From Castanea sativa (Eukaryota > Streptophyta > Magnoliopsida > Fagales > Fagaceae), in the NCBI RefSeq assembly GCF_040712315.1, contig NC_134013.1, positions 46,031,501-46,095,500 on the forward strand: a stretch of 64,000 nucleotides of DNA, read 5' to 3'. This document shows, piece after piece, positions 20,423-34,383 of the stretch; the stretch's first letter is position 1, and each line of letters opens with the position of its first letter. The notes beneath the pieces were generated by a model that was not told the origin of the DNA, did no database searches, and worked only from the letters and a program-made list of their open reading frames with translations. A program made the position numbers and the translations under genes.

Positions 20423-21847
20423 TGTTGGAAAAATACATGTTTGTATCGCATACAAAACATACACAATGGAAAATTAACAGATCTACTTCATTCGCAATTG
20501 ATAACATGTACTATGTAAGTTTCAGAATTTAAGAACAAGAAAGCTTACCTTGGTGCGGTGAAATTCAAAACAATCTGAATAGAAGTGCGTGGGAATACTT
20601 TTAATCTTCACTCCAATTCCACTTGATGTCCAAGAAGCGTGGTCTCTCAATCAGTTTCCAAGGAGAAAATAAAAGAGTGTCCAACACTCACATACAAACC
20701 ATTTCATTTCTTGTATGATCTTAATGAAAACACTTATGAAAAAGCTTTATTAAATTTTGTATGTTTCTCTCCTTATATATAATTGATTATCTAATTGGGC
20801 TAGCTTTTAAGTTATTCCAATTGGGCTCTAGTATGTGACTTGGAGTGGGATCAAAAGGGATCAATAACACACTAGCTCCAATGAGCCTTGGGCTTTTCTG
20901 TCAACTCTTGACAAGTCCAAAATTACCATTAACTATATTTAATACCACTATATAAATATAGTTGCACTCTAGGCCTTATCTATAAATTATATCCCAAGAC
21001 TTTATTATACATGCAACCCCTTCATTAAAAATTCATAGGTATACAAAGACATTAAATGTTGACTGCCACTTTGGTAATTACTACATCTTAATTCTTGAGT
21101 ACCTAGTTTAATCCTTCATGTTATTTATCATACATTTATGAAATCCAATTTCATAAATATATACTTTAGTAACTTCTTACTAAAGTGGTTGTACCCAACA
21201 CTCTGAATAACCAAACCCATTAAACTTATTTCAAGTGAATATTTTATATTCTCGTTAAGAGATTATGAATTCCATCTTGAGAATATATGTTCCATCAACA
21301 CTATTTGCGGCTGCCCAACATACTGAGGTTTTGACCGTGACTAATAGATCTCACTCCTGATATATTAAAACAACCTACATCTCATGATCAAGTCCATTAT
21401 TCTCTCAGAATTTAGAGTTGATGTAAATAGAAGTCATGAGATTTATTATTCATTTGACAGTCGTTAGGAGAATAATAAATCTCACAGCGGTCCAGTTCAA
21501 TACGTCTTAACTCTTAAAACATATCAACATACCAACTAGAAGTCTCCATTTTCATAATCAAGACGAATCATCTTAGTTGATATGTTATAATCTTAGTTGA
21601 TATGTTATAGTCTTCGCAGAAGAAATGTTCAATTTCATCACCGACTACGAACTACATTTTAAATTTATAAGGAACTTGTGATTTACATCTTCTGTGACTA
21701 AATCACATAAATCACATACAATATATCTCATGGACAATAAATGAACTAATGTCCCATTAGTTCATTTATAGATAGTTTTATATAATTAAACAATTTAATT
21801 ATCTATGACATGCCAATAAATTGGATTTTATGGCATAAACCCCAACA
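20423..21847 (-). mobile_element. Copia element B: 3' LTR (1425 bp)
   Basis: On the minus strand it starts TGTTGGGGTTTATGCC and ends GTATTTTTCCAACA. It is preceded by the polypurine tract GGGCAAGTGGGAGAA. It is the same family as element A, with many substitutions and short indels between the two (for example an extra taatcttagttgatatgtta unit near 21585). It is inserted in the RT region of A. Confidence 0.75.
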
Positions 21848-24800
21848 TTCTCCCACTTGCCCTCAAAGACAATTTACAATATATTCGACACTTATCTCCC
21901 TTTAGAGTATTTCACAATCACTCTATGGCAAGACTTGGAAACAAGTTTCAGCCAGATTTATTGCATAAATTATCTTTTCTACTACTACTCAAGTACCCAT
22001 ATCTCTTTAATGAGATAATATTTACACTTAATGTGTATCTTCACCACTTAGGATGACTACATATCTTGAAATCCAACTTCATAAATCACAAACAAATTAC
22101 AAGTCAGTATTTGTACATCCAGTATCTATCAAAACCTCACTTTTATGGACAAGCATATAATCCCTCATTCTCCTAAGATATTTGAGTTTATGCTTTACTC
22201 CCATTGAATTAAGTGATCTTTGATTCAATTGATATTTGCTTACCATACCCACCGCAAAATAAATATTTAGCCTAGTATTTAGCATAGCATAAAGACTTCC
22301 TATTAGTATAGTATTAGGAACCGTCTTAATATGCTCTTCCTTTTATATGTCTTAGGACTATAGTCCTATATAAAGGAACTTAAAAGGAAAGAATCCTTTC
22401 TTGAAATATTACATGCTATACTTGGCTAGAATCTAATCTATTTAAGCAGTTTGAGATAAACCCAACATCCTAATTTTTGAATTTTAACAAAGTAAAATTC
22501 TTAGTATAACTAGTCTTTCCCAAGTACTTTATATCAATCTGGACTAGACAATAAAAAACTCTATTGATGACAATAACTTTACATCATTTTGAATAATTAA
22601 AATGTCATCAACATACATTAAGAAGTTTATTATTCTATATAACTTTTACACATATAAGGCCTTTTAATACTTGATCAAAATCAAATAATTTGATTTCTTA
22701 ATCAAAGATGATATTGTATGATTTAGATGTTTGCTTTAGCTCATAAATGGAATTTAAATAATTTGCATACTAAACACTACTGTTTCCTTTGCTATGTACA
22801 AGTCTAGTTACATCATATAGATGTCTTCCTCAAGATTGCTACTTAAAGAAGCTTGCTTGATATCCATTGCCATATTTCATCCAAATGAAATATAATGGAT
22901 AAGAGAATCTAGATAGAGTCAAACTTGACTATTGGTGAAAAAATCTTTTCATAGTCGAACCATTCTTTTCTGAATAAATCTTTTCGCCACTAGTCTTGAT
23001 TTTGAAGGTTTGCACTTTCAATTCTATCAATCTCATTTTTCTTGTAGACCTATTTGAGAACAATAGGCTTAATGCCATTAGGCGCCTCTACAAGTTTTAG
23101 ACTTTAAATAGAATCTAATTTTATTTACATAACCTTGATCCAATAATCCATATTCATATCATCTATTGCCTCTACGTAGGACTGAGAATCAAATTCATAT
23201 CCTTGTGGAATGACTTCAAAAGTTTATCCCAATAATATGAATTTATTTTGTAATTAATAATCCTCCCACTACGATATTATACAGATGTATTAGCTATATA
23301 TACAGAATAATGTCTTGTGGTGTATCTAATACAACCATCTCATTTATAAATGTATTTAATAGTTGTCTTTCAACATATTCTGACATTTATCTTCTAGAAC
23401 GATTCTACGTTTAGCTTTAAGATTATTCACATAGTCATCATCAAAAACTTTGTATTTGTACTTTACAAACATTTTGTTTTCTTTATGACTATCAAAACAA
23501 TCTTTTGCAATTTCTTTTTGGATAACTATCATAAATACACATTTTTCTACCTTTTGATTTCAATTTGTTAGACTTCCTATCTAACACAAGTGCTGGACAT
23601 TTCCAAAAGTGGAAGTATCAAATACTAAGTTTTCACCCAATCCACAATTTGACAAATGTCCTAGGAACAAACTTTTGAAATCAACTTTAGAAAATGTATA
23701 GTAATTATTAGAGTATATCTCCAAAAGAAATAAACAAATGGAAATACTTATCATGTACTTTACTATTTCTAAAAGAGTCTTATTTCTCCTTCATGTATGC
23801 ATTGACTTAAAGAAGTCTTTGAAACTATATTCCTTTATAATAAAGGAACCCTAAATCATATTATCCTCTAAATAGAATTCATAGATTGGGAATTTAACAA
23901 AATAATGGTTCTAAAAACCCATCTTTCACCAATCTTGAATACCATTTAGATTAATAAAATCTAGATAAGTGCCAAAACATACAATACCAAAGGGTGAAAA
24001 CTTTCTTTTTAAAAAGTAAAACATGTAAATTTCCATCTAGAAAACAATCATGGACAAAGCTTAGCATTACCAAACTAGAAACACTTTCCTTTGGTCATAC
24101 TTTGAAGTCTAATTTCCTTTTGGCAACTACTAGGGCAACTATTTTGCCCAACTGTTTGGTATTTTAATTCCTCTTCTTACCACTTTTTCCTTTCGGTCTA
24201 GGCTAAGAATTTGAATTAAAGTCATATTGATCATAGCCTTAGCTTTTAGGATGTCTTCTTTTACTTAGAATTCACTCATCAATTCAGATAATATAAAAAG
24301 AATTTATTTTCAAAACAATCTGAATTGATCAAATGATTCTAACAAGAACTTATAAATCACATCCATATGAGATTAACATTTAATCTCTACATCCAAGAAT
24401 TTCAATTCATTTTTAAAAATAAAATATTTTCATAAAATAATATAGAATTTGAACTCTTTAAGCTTTTCTTGGCACTCAATATGACTTCTATTGAATATCG
24501 TCTAGTAGCACGATATTTCATACCAAACATCTCATTTAGACTTAATACAAAGTCTAAGTCTAGTACTAACTCTTGCATCTTATGCTGTAGCACAATTGAG
24601 ATAAAAGCCAATGTAACATATTAGCATTTCAATGGAGATTATGATCATACCATAAGCCATCTTCCATTAATGCATCATGCGTAGGAAATTATGACAATAC
24701 TGAATCGAAACATAAATATGTACTTCAGCTTCATTAAGCACCATGTCCAAAATTATTTCTTAGTTAATGTGATTCAATAAAAATAGTAGCTAGAGAACAA

Positions 24801-26230
24801 AATTATGACAACTTTATTTTGAGACTATGAACATAATTACAGGGACATTATATTTTGTATCCATAACCATATAATATAGAACCCAAAACCATACTATATT
24901 AGGTGCAACAACAACCTAATCCCGCAATTAATATTCCTCGGAAGCGAGGTCATACCAATCACTATGATCAGGCGAGAATTATTCTGATTATTAATGCTAT
25001 CATGGTAACTCTTACCAAACAAAAATAATTTGCCGCTTTTCCTTTAGCCTCTAAGTAATAATGACATAACTCCGAAGGGAAGTTAACATTACACTTAGTC
25101 TAGTGTACACCCATTGCCTAGAATCCATGTAAGTCACCAAGTAACTCCACGGTAGCGCGGTGGTTCTCAATGTAAAAACACACTTCATCCATCATTAAGA
25201 AGTTTAACCTGTAGTACCATGAATTAAACACCCTCCGAAGGGAACAAGGCATATACGCCAAGGCGAGGTGCCTAATCACACTTCTATAAACCGGCAATGA
25301 AGATCGTGAGAATCAACCTTTGAATCTCTCTCCTACTATAAATTTTAAAACAAGTGGATTGTTTTGAAAACATTGTGATCTAATCACAATTTTAACCCTA
25401 CACATCAAATGTGTTTAATTGTTTAAATTCAATGTGATGTAACTAAGTCACGTCACAATAGCGTAACGAACATTTGCGCAATCACATAGAAGTTTAATCA
25501 TGTAATCCGTGAAGTAAATACTCTCCGCATGGAATGCAAGACTCGAAGTCAAGACAAGGTATCTATTCACGTTACAATAAACTTAACAAAAGGGTTATTT
25601 CGGCACTCCCACTCGTTATTTGGCCCATCACAACTAGTAACCTTGCACTTGTTGAAGGCTCTAATCTTATTAGAATCACTAACTAAAATGGAAGTCCTAA
25701 ACTATTTAGGATTCCTTAAACACTAATGAATCAAAAATGAGTTATATAGAACTCTATCCTTAACTTATTTGATTAAGAATTCTAATCTCATTAGAAACTA
25801 TATACCTTTTAATTAAGTTTTGATCTTATTAAAATTTCTAATTAAAATAAATTAAGGACTTTCAATCATACAATAATTCTAATCTCATTAGAACGTTTCT
25901 TAAAAGACAAGTCCTGAACTATTTAGGACTAAGAGTTCCATTTAACTAATACCATTGATCTCATTAGGTCTTTTAGTTAGAAACATGTGTAATCTAATCA
26001 CACAAAGCCTTGCTCTTTATACATTTGAAAACATTTAGAAAAATTTCAAAATTCCCTTCAATGGCAATTTCGCGAGTATCTCGCGACTAAGCTCTTTCCG
26101 CGAAAATGAGTTAAAGGAAATAGTGAAAACACAAAATTTAGACAGAAACTTTTGCAACTGTCTCGCGACTATTTTGTGAGTAAAGCTTATCCGCGAAAAA
26201 TTTTGTGAAAACACAAAATTTAGATAGATT
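21848..26230 (-). pseudogene. Copia element B: heavily decayed internal region
   Basis: RNase H remains are readable near the 3' side (22097-22285, minus: MLNTRLNIYFAVGMVSKYQ, KYLRRMRDYMLVH). Beyond them the order expected for RT, integrase and gag can be followed only as short words between stops. The far part (about 25000-26200) is leader sequence: 25840-25990 matches 55040-55190 of element E closely. No 5' LTR is present before element C begins, so B is truncated at that end. No frame is functional. Confidence 0.6.
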
Positions 26231-26251
26231 TTCTTTTTTATATTCTTAACA

Positions 26252-29200
26252 TGATATCAAAGCCATTGCTCTGACTTTCTAGTATCTATGGTCATCTCCG
26301 GTGTTCTTTTGCTGCCCTCACCTTCATCCAATAACCACTGTCAAAATCGAGTCACCGTCGTCAAACCACTGCAATCCTTGGATCCAGAATGTTCTCCCAT
26401 CAAATCCTTGAACCACTGCCACAAATTGATATATTAGACTATCCTGAGCAAAACCCAACCAAAAAAATCTTGATTCGAATTGTCACGCACCCACACGCGC
26501 TGCCAGAAATTTCTGCAAATCTAACACGTACCTCACGCGCCACCACACGTCGCAAGAACCTCTCACGCACCTTTATGCGTCACCATGCACTTCACACTCT
26601 GCCACGTGCCCCATGCACTAGATTCAGTCTGCGTGAAGCCACGTCAACCTTAGGGTGACGTCATCTTGCCCATGTCATTAGTGACGTCGTCTTGCCCACA
26701 TTAGCATACATCATCCTTTGACTTCTGTTCATTGACCTGCACTATTGACTATTGACTTTTGACCATTGACAAGCTTGTTGACTGTTGACTTTTTGACCAA
26801 AAGTCAAAATTTTTCAATAGGGTCTGTCTTGCTCAATTTTTTGCATAGATTCCAATTTTGGGCTCTGCATTTAAGGTCTTTAACTCCCTCTTTGTGGCCA
26901 TTTTCTTCATGATGGCTCAACAAAACGAAGGAGACATTATTCATCCTATCACCATTATTTTGGATGGTTCTACTAGCTATCATGCATGGTCTCAAAACAT
27001 GACTGTCTTTATCAAGAGTCGCAAACTATGGAGATATGTAAATAGTCCAATTCCCGAGCCAATGCCACTATCTCAGTCCAAAGCCACTGCTAATGCTAAT
27101 GCCTCTAAGACTACTATTGTAATAGAGGATGATTATGAAGCACGTCTAGAGGAATGAGAGGGTATTCAGAGTAAGATTTTATCTTGGTTTATCAATACCT
27201 TTGTACCTTCCATTCACAGTCCTCTTCCTCGTCTTGGTGCTGTTGTGGCTGCTTGGATATTTATGTCCAATCACTACAATTGCACTAATGATTCAAGTCT
27301 GGAGTTCCACATTGAATCAATGCTTTATTAGATGCACCATGAGACAGGTCAGTCTATTTATTATTATTATTCTCAGACTTCTTCTATGTGAGAACAACTC
27401 TTTGCTGCAAATCCCCACTAAACATCTTGAGGAAATTGAGCTCTTTGCCAACTATTGGGATCACCGTTGATTTATGCATTTCATGATAGGTTTACATGTG
27501 GATTTGAGCCCACTCAGGCTACTTTGCTTAGCCGGTCTCCTACTCCTTCTCTTGATACTGCAATTAAGGAGCTCATCTCCGAGGAGAATCGTCGATCTAC
27601 TTATCACATGTCATCCTTTGACCATGTGTTGCCTACACCCTTTCCTCCCCCATAGCCTTCCATTTCTGCATTCATTGCTCCTCCACAAATAAACTTTGGG
27701 CGCCCCACCTCTTAGTCTACTAAAGGTACTCGATGTAAGTTTTGTTGTGCCAAAGGCCATGATCTCTCTGTTTGCTGCAAACTACAGAAATTCATGTAAG
27801 AACAGAACAAAGCTCCTCTTCCTCGAGCAGTTGCTAAGTGTCCATCAGATCTATCAGCTTCTACATGTCCATCTTCGGCTTCCTCACTTACTAAAGTTGA
27901 TATTGAGGCAGTAGTTCAACAGATTTTATCCTGAACTTCCACTACCCTTTTATGTCACCTCAGGTAAACATATTTGGTTTTTGATACTGCATGTTGTAAC
28001 AATATGACCCTTGATGAATCAAAATTCTCTAATAAGGCAGCCTTAGCTCATCCCATCTCTATTCACACTACTGATGGAACTCCTATGACTGTTAGTCATA
28101 AAAGAACAATCTATTTTCCTAATTTATCCCTTAGTGACACTTTTCATATTCCAAAGTTGTCCCTCAATTTGCTTTCTGTTGGTCAACTTTGTAAATTAGG
28201 AGTAGATCTTCTATATACTAATCATGGTGTGAAGCTGCAGGATCCTCGGACTGGTCAAGTGCTTGGGACAGGCCGTAAGGTTGGATGTATGTTTGAGGTT
28301 CACAACTTGAAGATTCCTTCACAAGTTGTTTCTATTGCTACTACTACTGCCACCTTCTCGCTTGATTTATGGCATGCTTGCCATGGTCATACAACTTTAT
28401 CTCGTCTTCAGTAGTTAGCTTCTCAAGGTCATTTAGGTTTAGTTCAGAAATTTTATTGTACTTCCTGCCATTTTGGCAAACAAACAAAATTGCCCTTTAA
28501 TAATCGTGATTCTTTTTCTTCTACATCTTTTGATCTTATACATACTGATATTTAGGGTCCTACACCAATTCCCATTGAGGGGGGTCTAGATATTTTGTTA
28601 TATTTGTGGATGATTTTTCTCGATATACTTGGATTTATCTGCTTCACCATAGGTCTGAACTTGTGTCCATTTACCAAACATATCATAAAATGATTGAAAC
28701 ACTATTCAATCACACCATTAAGATCTTTCGGTCAGATAATGCTCAAGAATATAATAATAAATCTTTCCTATCCTTTTTAGATAGCCATGGTACCCTCCCT
28801 CACCGGTCTTGTCTTTACACCTCTCAACAAAATGGTTGTGTAGAACGAAAACATCGTCACATTCTTGATGTTATCTGCACCCTTCTCATTTCTGCCTCTA
28901 TTCACGAGCACTTTTGGGGTGAGGCCGCACTCACTGCTGTTTACACCATTAGTTGTATTCCTTCACCAACCACACATAACAAATCACTATTCAAGCTCCT
29001 CTATGGTCAAATCCCTGACTACTCATCTCTTCAAGTTTTTGGTTGTGCTTGTTTTGTCTCTCTTCCTTCTCATGAACGAACAAAGCTCTAGCCTCGTGCT
29101 CGTCTTTATTGTTTCCTTGGCTATTGTGTATCCCAAAAGGGATTTTGTTGCTATGATCTCATAACTTATCGCCTTTGTGTCTCCCGTCATGTTTAGTTTT

Positions 29201-32200
29201 GGGAACATCATCCTTTCACGCAGTTTCCTGTGTCCTCTTCCTCAAAGTCTTTTTACTGATCTTTTCCTCCATCTTTATCCTGAACTTATGGAGGATTCTT
29301 AACATCGGCTACCTCTTGTTGACACCCCGTTTTGCAACCTGAATTTAACCTCACATGGAGGGTAAAGGGGCAATTTCACCTTGGAAATAGGCATCTTAAT
29401 TGTGGCCACTAGATCCTTAATTTTGTTTCATCAAAATGATCTTAATGTTGTAACGATCAAATCGACTAGTCATGAGTCCTAATCGGACCATCAGATTAAA
29501 AGTTATTATCAAATCAAGTTTTAATGACCAAGATGCACTATCACAAATTGAGTCCAACCATATGTGATTATGAACAATTGATTCCAATTGGTTATAATGA
29601 TAATCAATTTGAGATTAGTGATGTGTCATAATTTGATTGGCTAAGACTACATCTTATGGTAAGGTTGCACACACTTGATTAATTAAATAATCAAACATTA
29701 ATTATTGAATGAATAATTTGTGTAATTATCTTTTTAATTTAGTTAAATTTGGAACTAATTAAGTTTGAAATGGGAGTGATTGGAGCCTATCAATGTTAAT
29801 TGGGAACTAATTTGGGACCTATTAATGTTAATTGTGCTGAAATTATTTGCTAACAAATGACCTCTGTTCACCATTTCGTTGATATCTCTCAGAATATTTT
29901 GAATTTGTGAATGATGTCAATTTTCTAGAAACTAGACATCCAAGACTTCAATTTAAGCACAAGTATGAGACAATTCCGATCAGAATTGAGTAAGATGTGA
30001 TTTTTTTTTTTTTTTTTGGCTCTACAAGCTATTACAGTAGCTATGAAAAAACTGAATTTTGTTTGCTCTTCACTCCCATCAATCTCTACATTTAATGCAC
30101 CAGATTTTCCCAAAGTCTAAAATAAGGTCTAGGTTCATGATTCTTTTTTATCCATTGTCAACCCTCATTAAATGACATTTCATTCATATTTTCTACATCA
30201 CTACTATATAAACCCCCTCATCTCCTCCATTTGAGGACACACAAAAAACACCCTCTCTTCTCCTCTCTTAAATTCTAGTGAAGTAAAGTAGTCTTGTCAT
30301 ATTTTAGTCTTCCTGAGACTCAAGGTATTGAGTGAAACTCACTCTCACTCTCCTAGCTCTTCTTTTCCTCCACCAAGAGTCTCCTCCTCCACCATATGGA
30401 TCTTGCATGAAGGTGTAATCCCTTTCCCTACCTTGTTTTTTGTGTTGCCATGATAAGAATTTAAGATTAAAGCATGATAGTAATTATTTAAATTCCCTTG
30501 AATATATTTGAATGTTCTTAAATGTTCTTATGTTTTCATCACATGTTCTTGGTTGTTCATCACATGTTCTTGCATAATACTAGTTTTGATCTTAAACCCA
30601 TATCAAAAATATTAAAAAGATGATTGTTTTATAATTCTTTCAAATATTTGAATCTAGGATATCAACATCCGCACACATTCCTTAGAATTTATTTTTCAAA
30701 TCCAAATGCAATACTTAATAAATTAAATTAGGGTTTATCCACATGCACACACATTAAATTCAACATACAAATTGATTGACATATTGGATGATATGATATG
30801 AATGTTGGCCACCATAGTCTAGAAGACCGGTTTCACCGAGTAAGGTGGGTGCCTAACACATTCCCACCTTGTAACATAGCCTCCGAGTTTAGATCAAAGG
30901 TTGATAGATCAATGCGTATCCTTGTAATTTTCAATTTCTAGATTGTAACTAGGAAACAAAGTCATGTACTTTATTTTAGATTGTATCTAGGACCAAAGTC
31001 ATGTAATTTCCTATGATCAATTTAAATTCAATTTCAAATTAATAAAATGAGGAATTTTTCAATTTTGATTTTCTTATTTATTCCAACAATTAAATAAGTG
31101 GTGACTCCATTGTAAAACCCTTAATCTAAAGGGGAAAATATAAGCAATCGAACCTCCATTTTGAGAGGCAATAACACGACTCTACTCATTCACGTGGGTT
31201 TGGCCCAACAACACCTAAAAAAAGGGCCGGGGGGTGTGGTCTCTCACACCTCTCTTGACGACTCATCTTTGGTTTTGTTCCCGACACATGACCTACCTGT
31301 CTTGGATCTTGTGGCACCACCGTCTCCTGAGCAACCTGTTAATCTTAACCTTCATCGTTCTATTGGGGTAAGCGTTCCTCCTCCTTATCTCACTGATTAT
31401 CATTGCTCTTTTGTTTTTGCCACCCTTTACGAGCCTCACACCAATCATGAGGCTTATATTGACCCTCTTTGGCACCGAAGAACTAGATGTCCTTCACAAA
31501 AATCACACTTGGTATATGGTTAATTTGCCTCCTGGTCAGTCTATAGTAGGTTGTAGGTGAGTTTACAAGATAAAGAACAAAGCTTATGGATCTGTTGAAT
31601 GATACAAGGCTCGCCTAGTTGCTAAGGGCTTTACTCAGGAATATGGCATTGACAATGAAGAAAAATTTGCTCCGGTTGCTCGCCTTACATTTGTTAGATG
31701 TCTCATTGTTGTGGCTGCCATTTGCCGTTGGCCTCTTTATAATATGGATGCGAAAAATGCTTTCCTCAATCGAGACCTCCAACAAGAAGTGTACATGCAA
31801 CCACCCCTAGCTTTACTCACTCAGCCCGTCAAGTTTGTCGCCTTCACCGTGCTCTTTTTGGCCTCAAATGGGCACCTCAGGCTTGGTTTGAAAAGTTTAG
31901 CCCCATTGTTACTTAGCAAGGTTTCACTTTGAGTCCTCGTAACACTGCTCTCTTTGTCCAAAGATCCTCTGTTGGTATCACTCTTATTCTTTTTAATGTT
32001 GATGACATGATTATTACTAAAGATGACTCTGTAGGTATCTGCTCTCTTTAGCACTTTCTTAGTCAGCATTTTGAGATGAAAGATCTGGGCACTCTCAGCT
32101 ATTTTCTTGGGCTTGAGGTTACCCTATCCTCTGATGGATACTATATTTCTCAAACTAAATATACTTCTGATCTTCTCTCCAAAGTCGGTATCACAAACAA

Positions 32201-32963
32201 TAAAATTGTTTTCACTCCCTTGGAATTCAATGTCAAGCTCACACCCTTGGATGGTGAACCCATATCAGATGTTACTCGTTATAGTCAGTTGGTTAGCAGT
32301 CTTATCTATCTCACTGTCACTCGCCCTGATATTTCACATGTTGTGAATATAATTAGTAAATTCATGGATGCCCTTCGTTCTGTCCATTATGTTGCTATTC
32401 CTCAGATTTTCCGATACGTCAAGGGTACACTTAATATGGCCTTCACTTACTCCTCTCAATCTTCTTTTGAGCTCCATGCTTATTCAGATGCGGATTGGGC
32501 TGATGATCTGATTGATCGATCCTCCATCACAGGTTTTTGTTTCTTGTTGGGTACTTCTCTTGTCGTATGGCATAGCAAGAAGCAGGATATAATTTCCCAT
32601 TCCAGTATCAAGGCAGAGTACCATGCTCTTGCCGACACCACTTGCGAGCTTGTCTAGCTTCAATGGCTCTTGGCTGACATGGATGCTCCACACCCCATTG
32701 CTACTCCTCTTTATTGTGATAATTATAGTGTTATCTCTACATTGCTCGTAATAACGTCTTTCATGAACTAACCAAGCACATTGAGATCGACTGCCGCATC
32801 ACTCACCAGCATCTCAAGAAAGTCAATCTCAAGTTGTTCTCTATATCCTTTGCCAACCAACTTGCTAATATCTTCACCAAAACTCACCCACCTATTCGTC
32901 TTCGAGATCTTATATTCAAACTCCAATTGGCTTCCTCCTTGCCACCTCGAGTTTGAGAGGGGA
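26252..32963 (+). pseudogene. Copia element C: gag-pol remains, plus strand
   Basis: The primer-binding site TGATATCAAAGCC follows TTCTTAACA, the end of an almost deleted 5' LTR. Gag starts at 26912 (MAQQNEGDIIHPITIILDG), with the zinc knuckle CKFCCAKGHDLSVC near 27733-27780. Protease is at 27974 onward, where the catalytic DSGAS is changed to DTACC. Integrase follows, with the core at 28600-29090 (VDDFSRYTW, FRSDNAQEY, QQNGCVERKHRHILD). After a gypsy solo LTR (29317-31248) comes RT (VAKGFTQEYGIDNEEKFAPV; NVDDMII as the YVDDM motif) and RNase H (32076-32657; YSDADWADD, HSSIKAEYHAL). At least a dozen stops and frameshifts break it. The layout is that of short-LTR copia elements of the Ale/Retrofit sort. 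Confidence 0.85.
29317..31248 (+). mobile_element. Ty3/gypsy solo LTR (1932 bp) inside copia element C
   Basis: It starts TGTTGACACCCCGTTTTGC and ends GGTCTCTCACA. It is flanked by CCTCT on both sides (29312-29316 and 31249-31253), a perfect 5-bp target duplication. Near its end it shares landmarks with the LTR at 56662-58747: a gtgcctaacac(a/t)ttccca stretch, repeated gattgtaactagga, and aataagtgg(t/c)gactcca. A possible promoter (tactatataaacccc near 30203) and a CT-rich start follow. No internal element sequence is present, so it is a solo LTR left by LTR-LTR recombination. Confidence 0.85.
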
Positions 32964-33161
32964 TGTTAGTAGATAGCTTAGTCTAGCTTAGTCCATCGAG
33001 TTTAGCCCAGTATGCTATACTTGTAGTATACATATTATTTGTACTTCACACATACTTAGTCTATATAAAGTTCTCTATTGTACATTAATTATATACACAC
33101 AGAATATACATCAATATACAAACTATTCAATCTTTCTCTCTTTCACTTTATATTCTTAACA
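32964..33161 (+). mobile_element. Copia element C: 3' LTR (198 bp)
   Basis: It starts TGTTAGTAGATAGC right after the polypurine tract TTTGAGAGGGGA (32952-32963) and ends TTTATATTCTTAACA, the same last bases as those before the primer-binding site at 26251. A tagtctatataaagttc (near 33060) looks like its TATA region. Only about the last 20 bases of the 5' partner remain. Confidence 0.8.
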
Positions 33162-33165
33162 GGGT

Positions 33166-33504
33166 TCAAGTTACACCTAGTGTAACTCCAAAGAAGTTAC
33201 ATCTAATGTAACTCCAAAGAAATTACACATTTTTTAGACTATTGATTTCTTTGAGATCTAATGGTTAAAAATAGTCAACTATCACATCAGCAAAATTTAT
33301 TTAAGGGTATTATTGTTTCTCTCACCATATTTATTACAACAATTGATTTCTCTCTCCTTATTTATTTAGTTATTTATTCACGTAGTCAAAACGAGTACAT
33401 TTTTTTTTCTCCGGATTAATCTGATATAATTTTCTTTTATTCCACCCTTCTTGCTATGGAGCCTTATGGCGTAATATCACAGTGCTCCATCCCGTCACTT
33501 ACAT

Positions 33505-33577
<73 letters not shown>

Positions 33578-34383
33578 TTTTTTTTTTTTGATGTTACTGG
33601 CATTTATTTAAAGCAAGGGGTAGGTTGGCTAGGGTATTGGTGCCATCATTTGAAACTTTTCATGAAGATTTACTGTCTCTAACGTTGAATATTTGTCATT
33701 CAAGAGTTTGAAAGATCTTATTGGATGTCAAAATTCTAAGTAGTGGGTTAATGAATAAATAAGCAAATTATTGATGATGTCCTGATTTTACAATTGGTGT
33801 AATATAACCACAATCCAAGAGCAATATATTTCAGCTACTCTATTTATGAAGCATTTCCTTCCACAAATTATGCTATAAAAGAAACTGTAACTCCGACTTT
33901 TGCTATAAAAGAAACTGCAACTCGGACTTTTGTTGGTCTTGACAAAATTTACTTCCCCTCTATTTTGTTGAAAAATGCTTTTAAATTTATCACTAGAAGA
34001 CAAAATTTATTTCCACTTTATTTTATTGAATATGCTTTTAAATTAATCACGGCAAGGTAAAATAAAAATAAGAATACTTGCAAGGTGGATGAGATCTACA
34101 TACAATTACAACTTTGAAAATGATGGGAAAATTATGCATAGTGAACTGCATACACATACTGCGTATATTGTCAAAAAAATTCCTCATTTTGATAGCATGA
34201 ATAAATAAATAAATACGGAGAGAGAAATCAATGATTGTAATAAATAAGGTGAGAGAACAAAAAAACACCCTAAAATAAATTTTGCTGATGTGGTAGTTGA
34301 CTATTTTTAACCATTAGATCTCATAGAAATCAATGGTCTTAAAAATGTGTAACTTCTTTGGAGTTACATGAAGTGTAATTTGA
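33166..34383. mobile_element. Long-terminal-inverted-repeat (Mutator-like) non-autonomous element
   Basis: About 200 bp at the left (TCAAGTTACAC, gtaactccaaagaagttaca, ctaatggttaaaaatagtc, gatttctctctcc) recurs as a reverse complement at the right end (from ...gtgtaatTTGA). The left arm contains an extra 26-bp repeat of tctaatgtaactccaaagaa. The interior is a long (TA)n tract and AT-rich sequence without a frame. Long inverted repeats without coding capacity suggest a Mutator-type derivative. No clear target duplication was found, partly because the left end abuts the copia LTR. Confidence 0.65.
33509..33579. repeat. (TA)n microsatellite, about 70 bp
   Basis: A long run of TA units with one aat interruption, then a T-run. 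It is inside the inverted-repeat element at 33166-34383. Confidence 0.9.
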
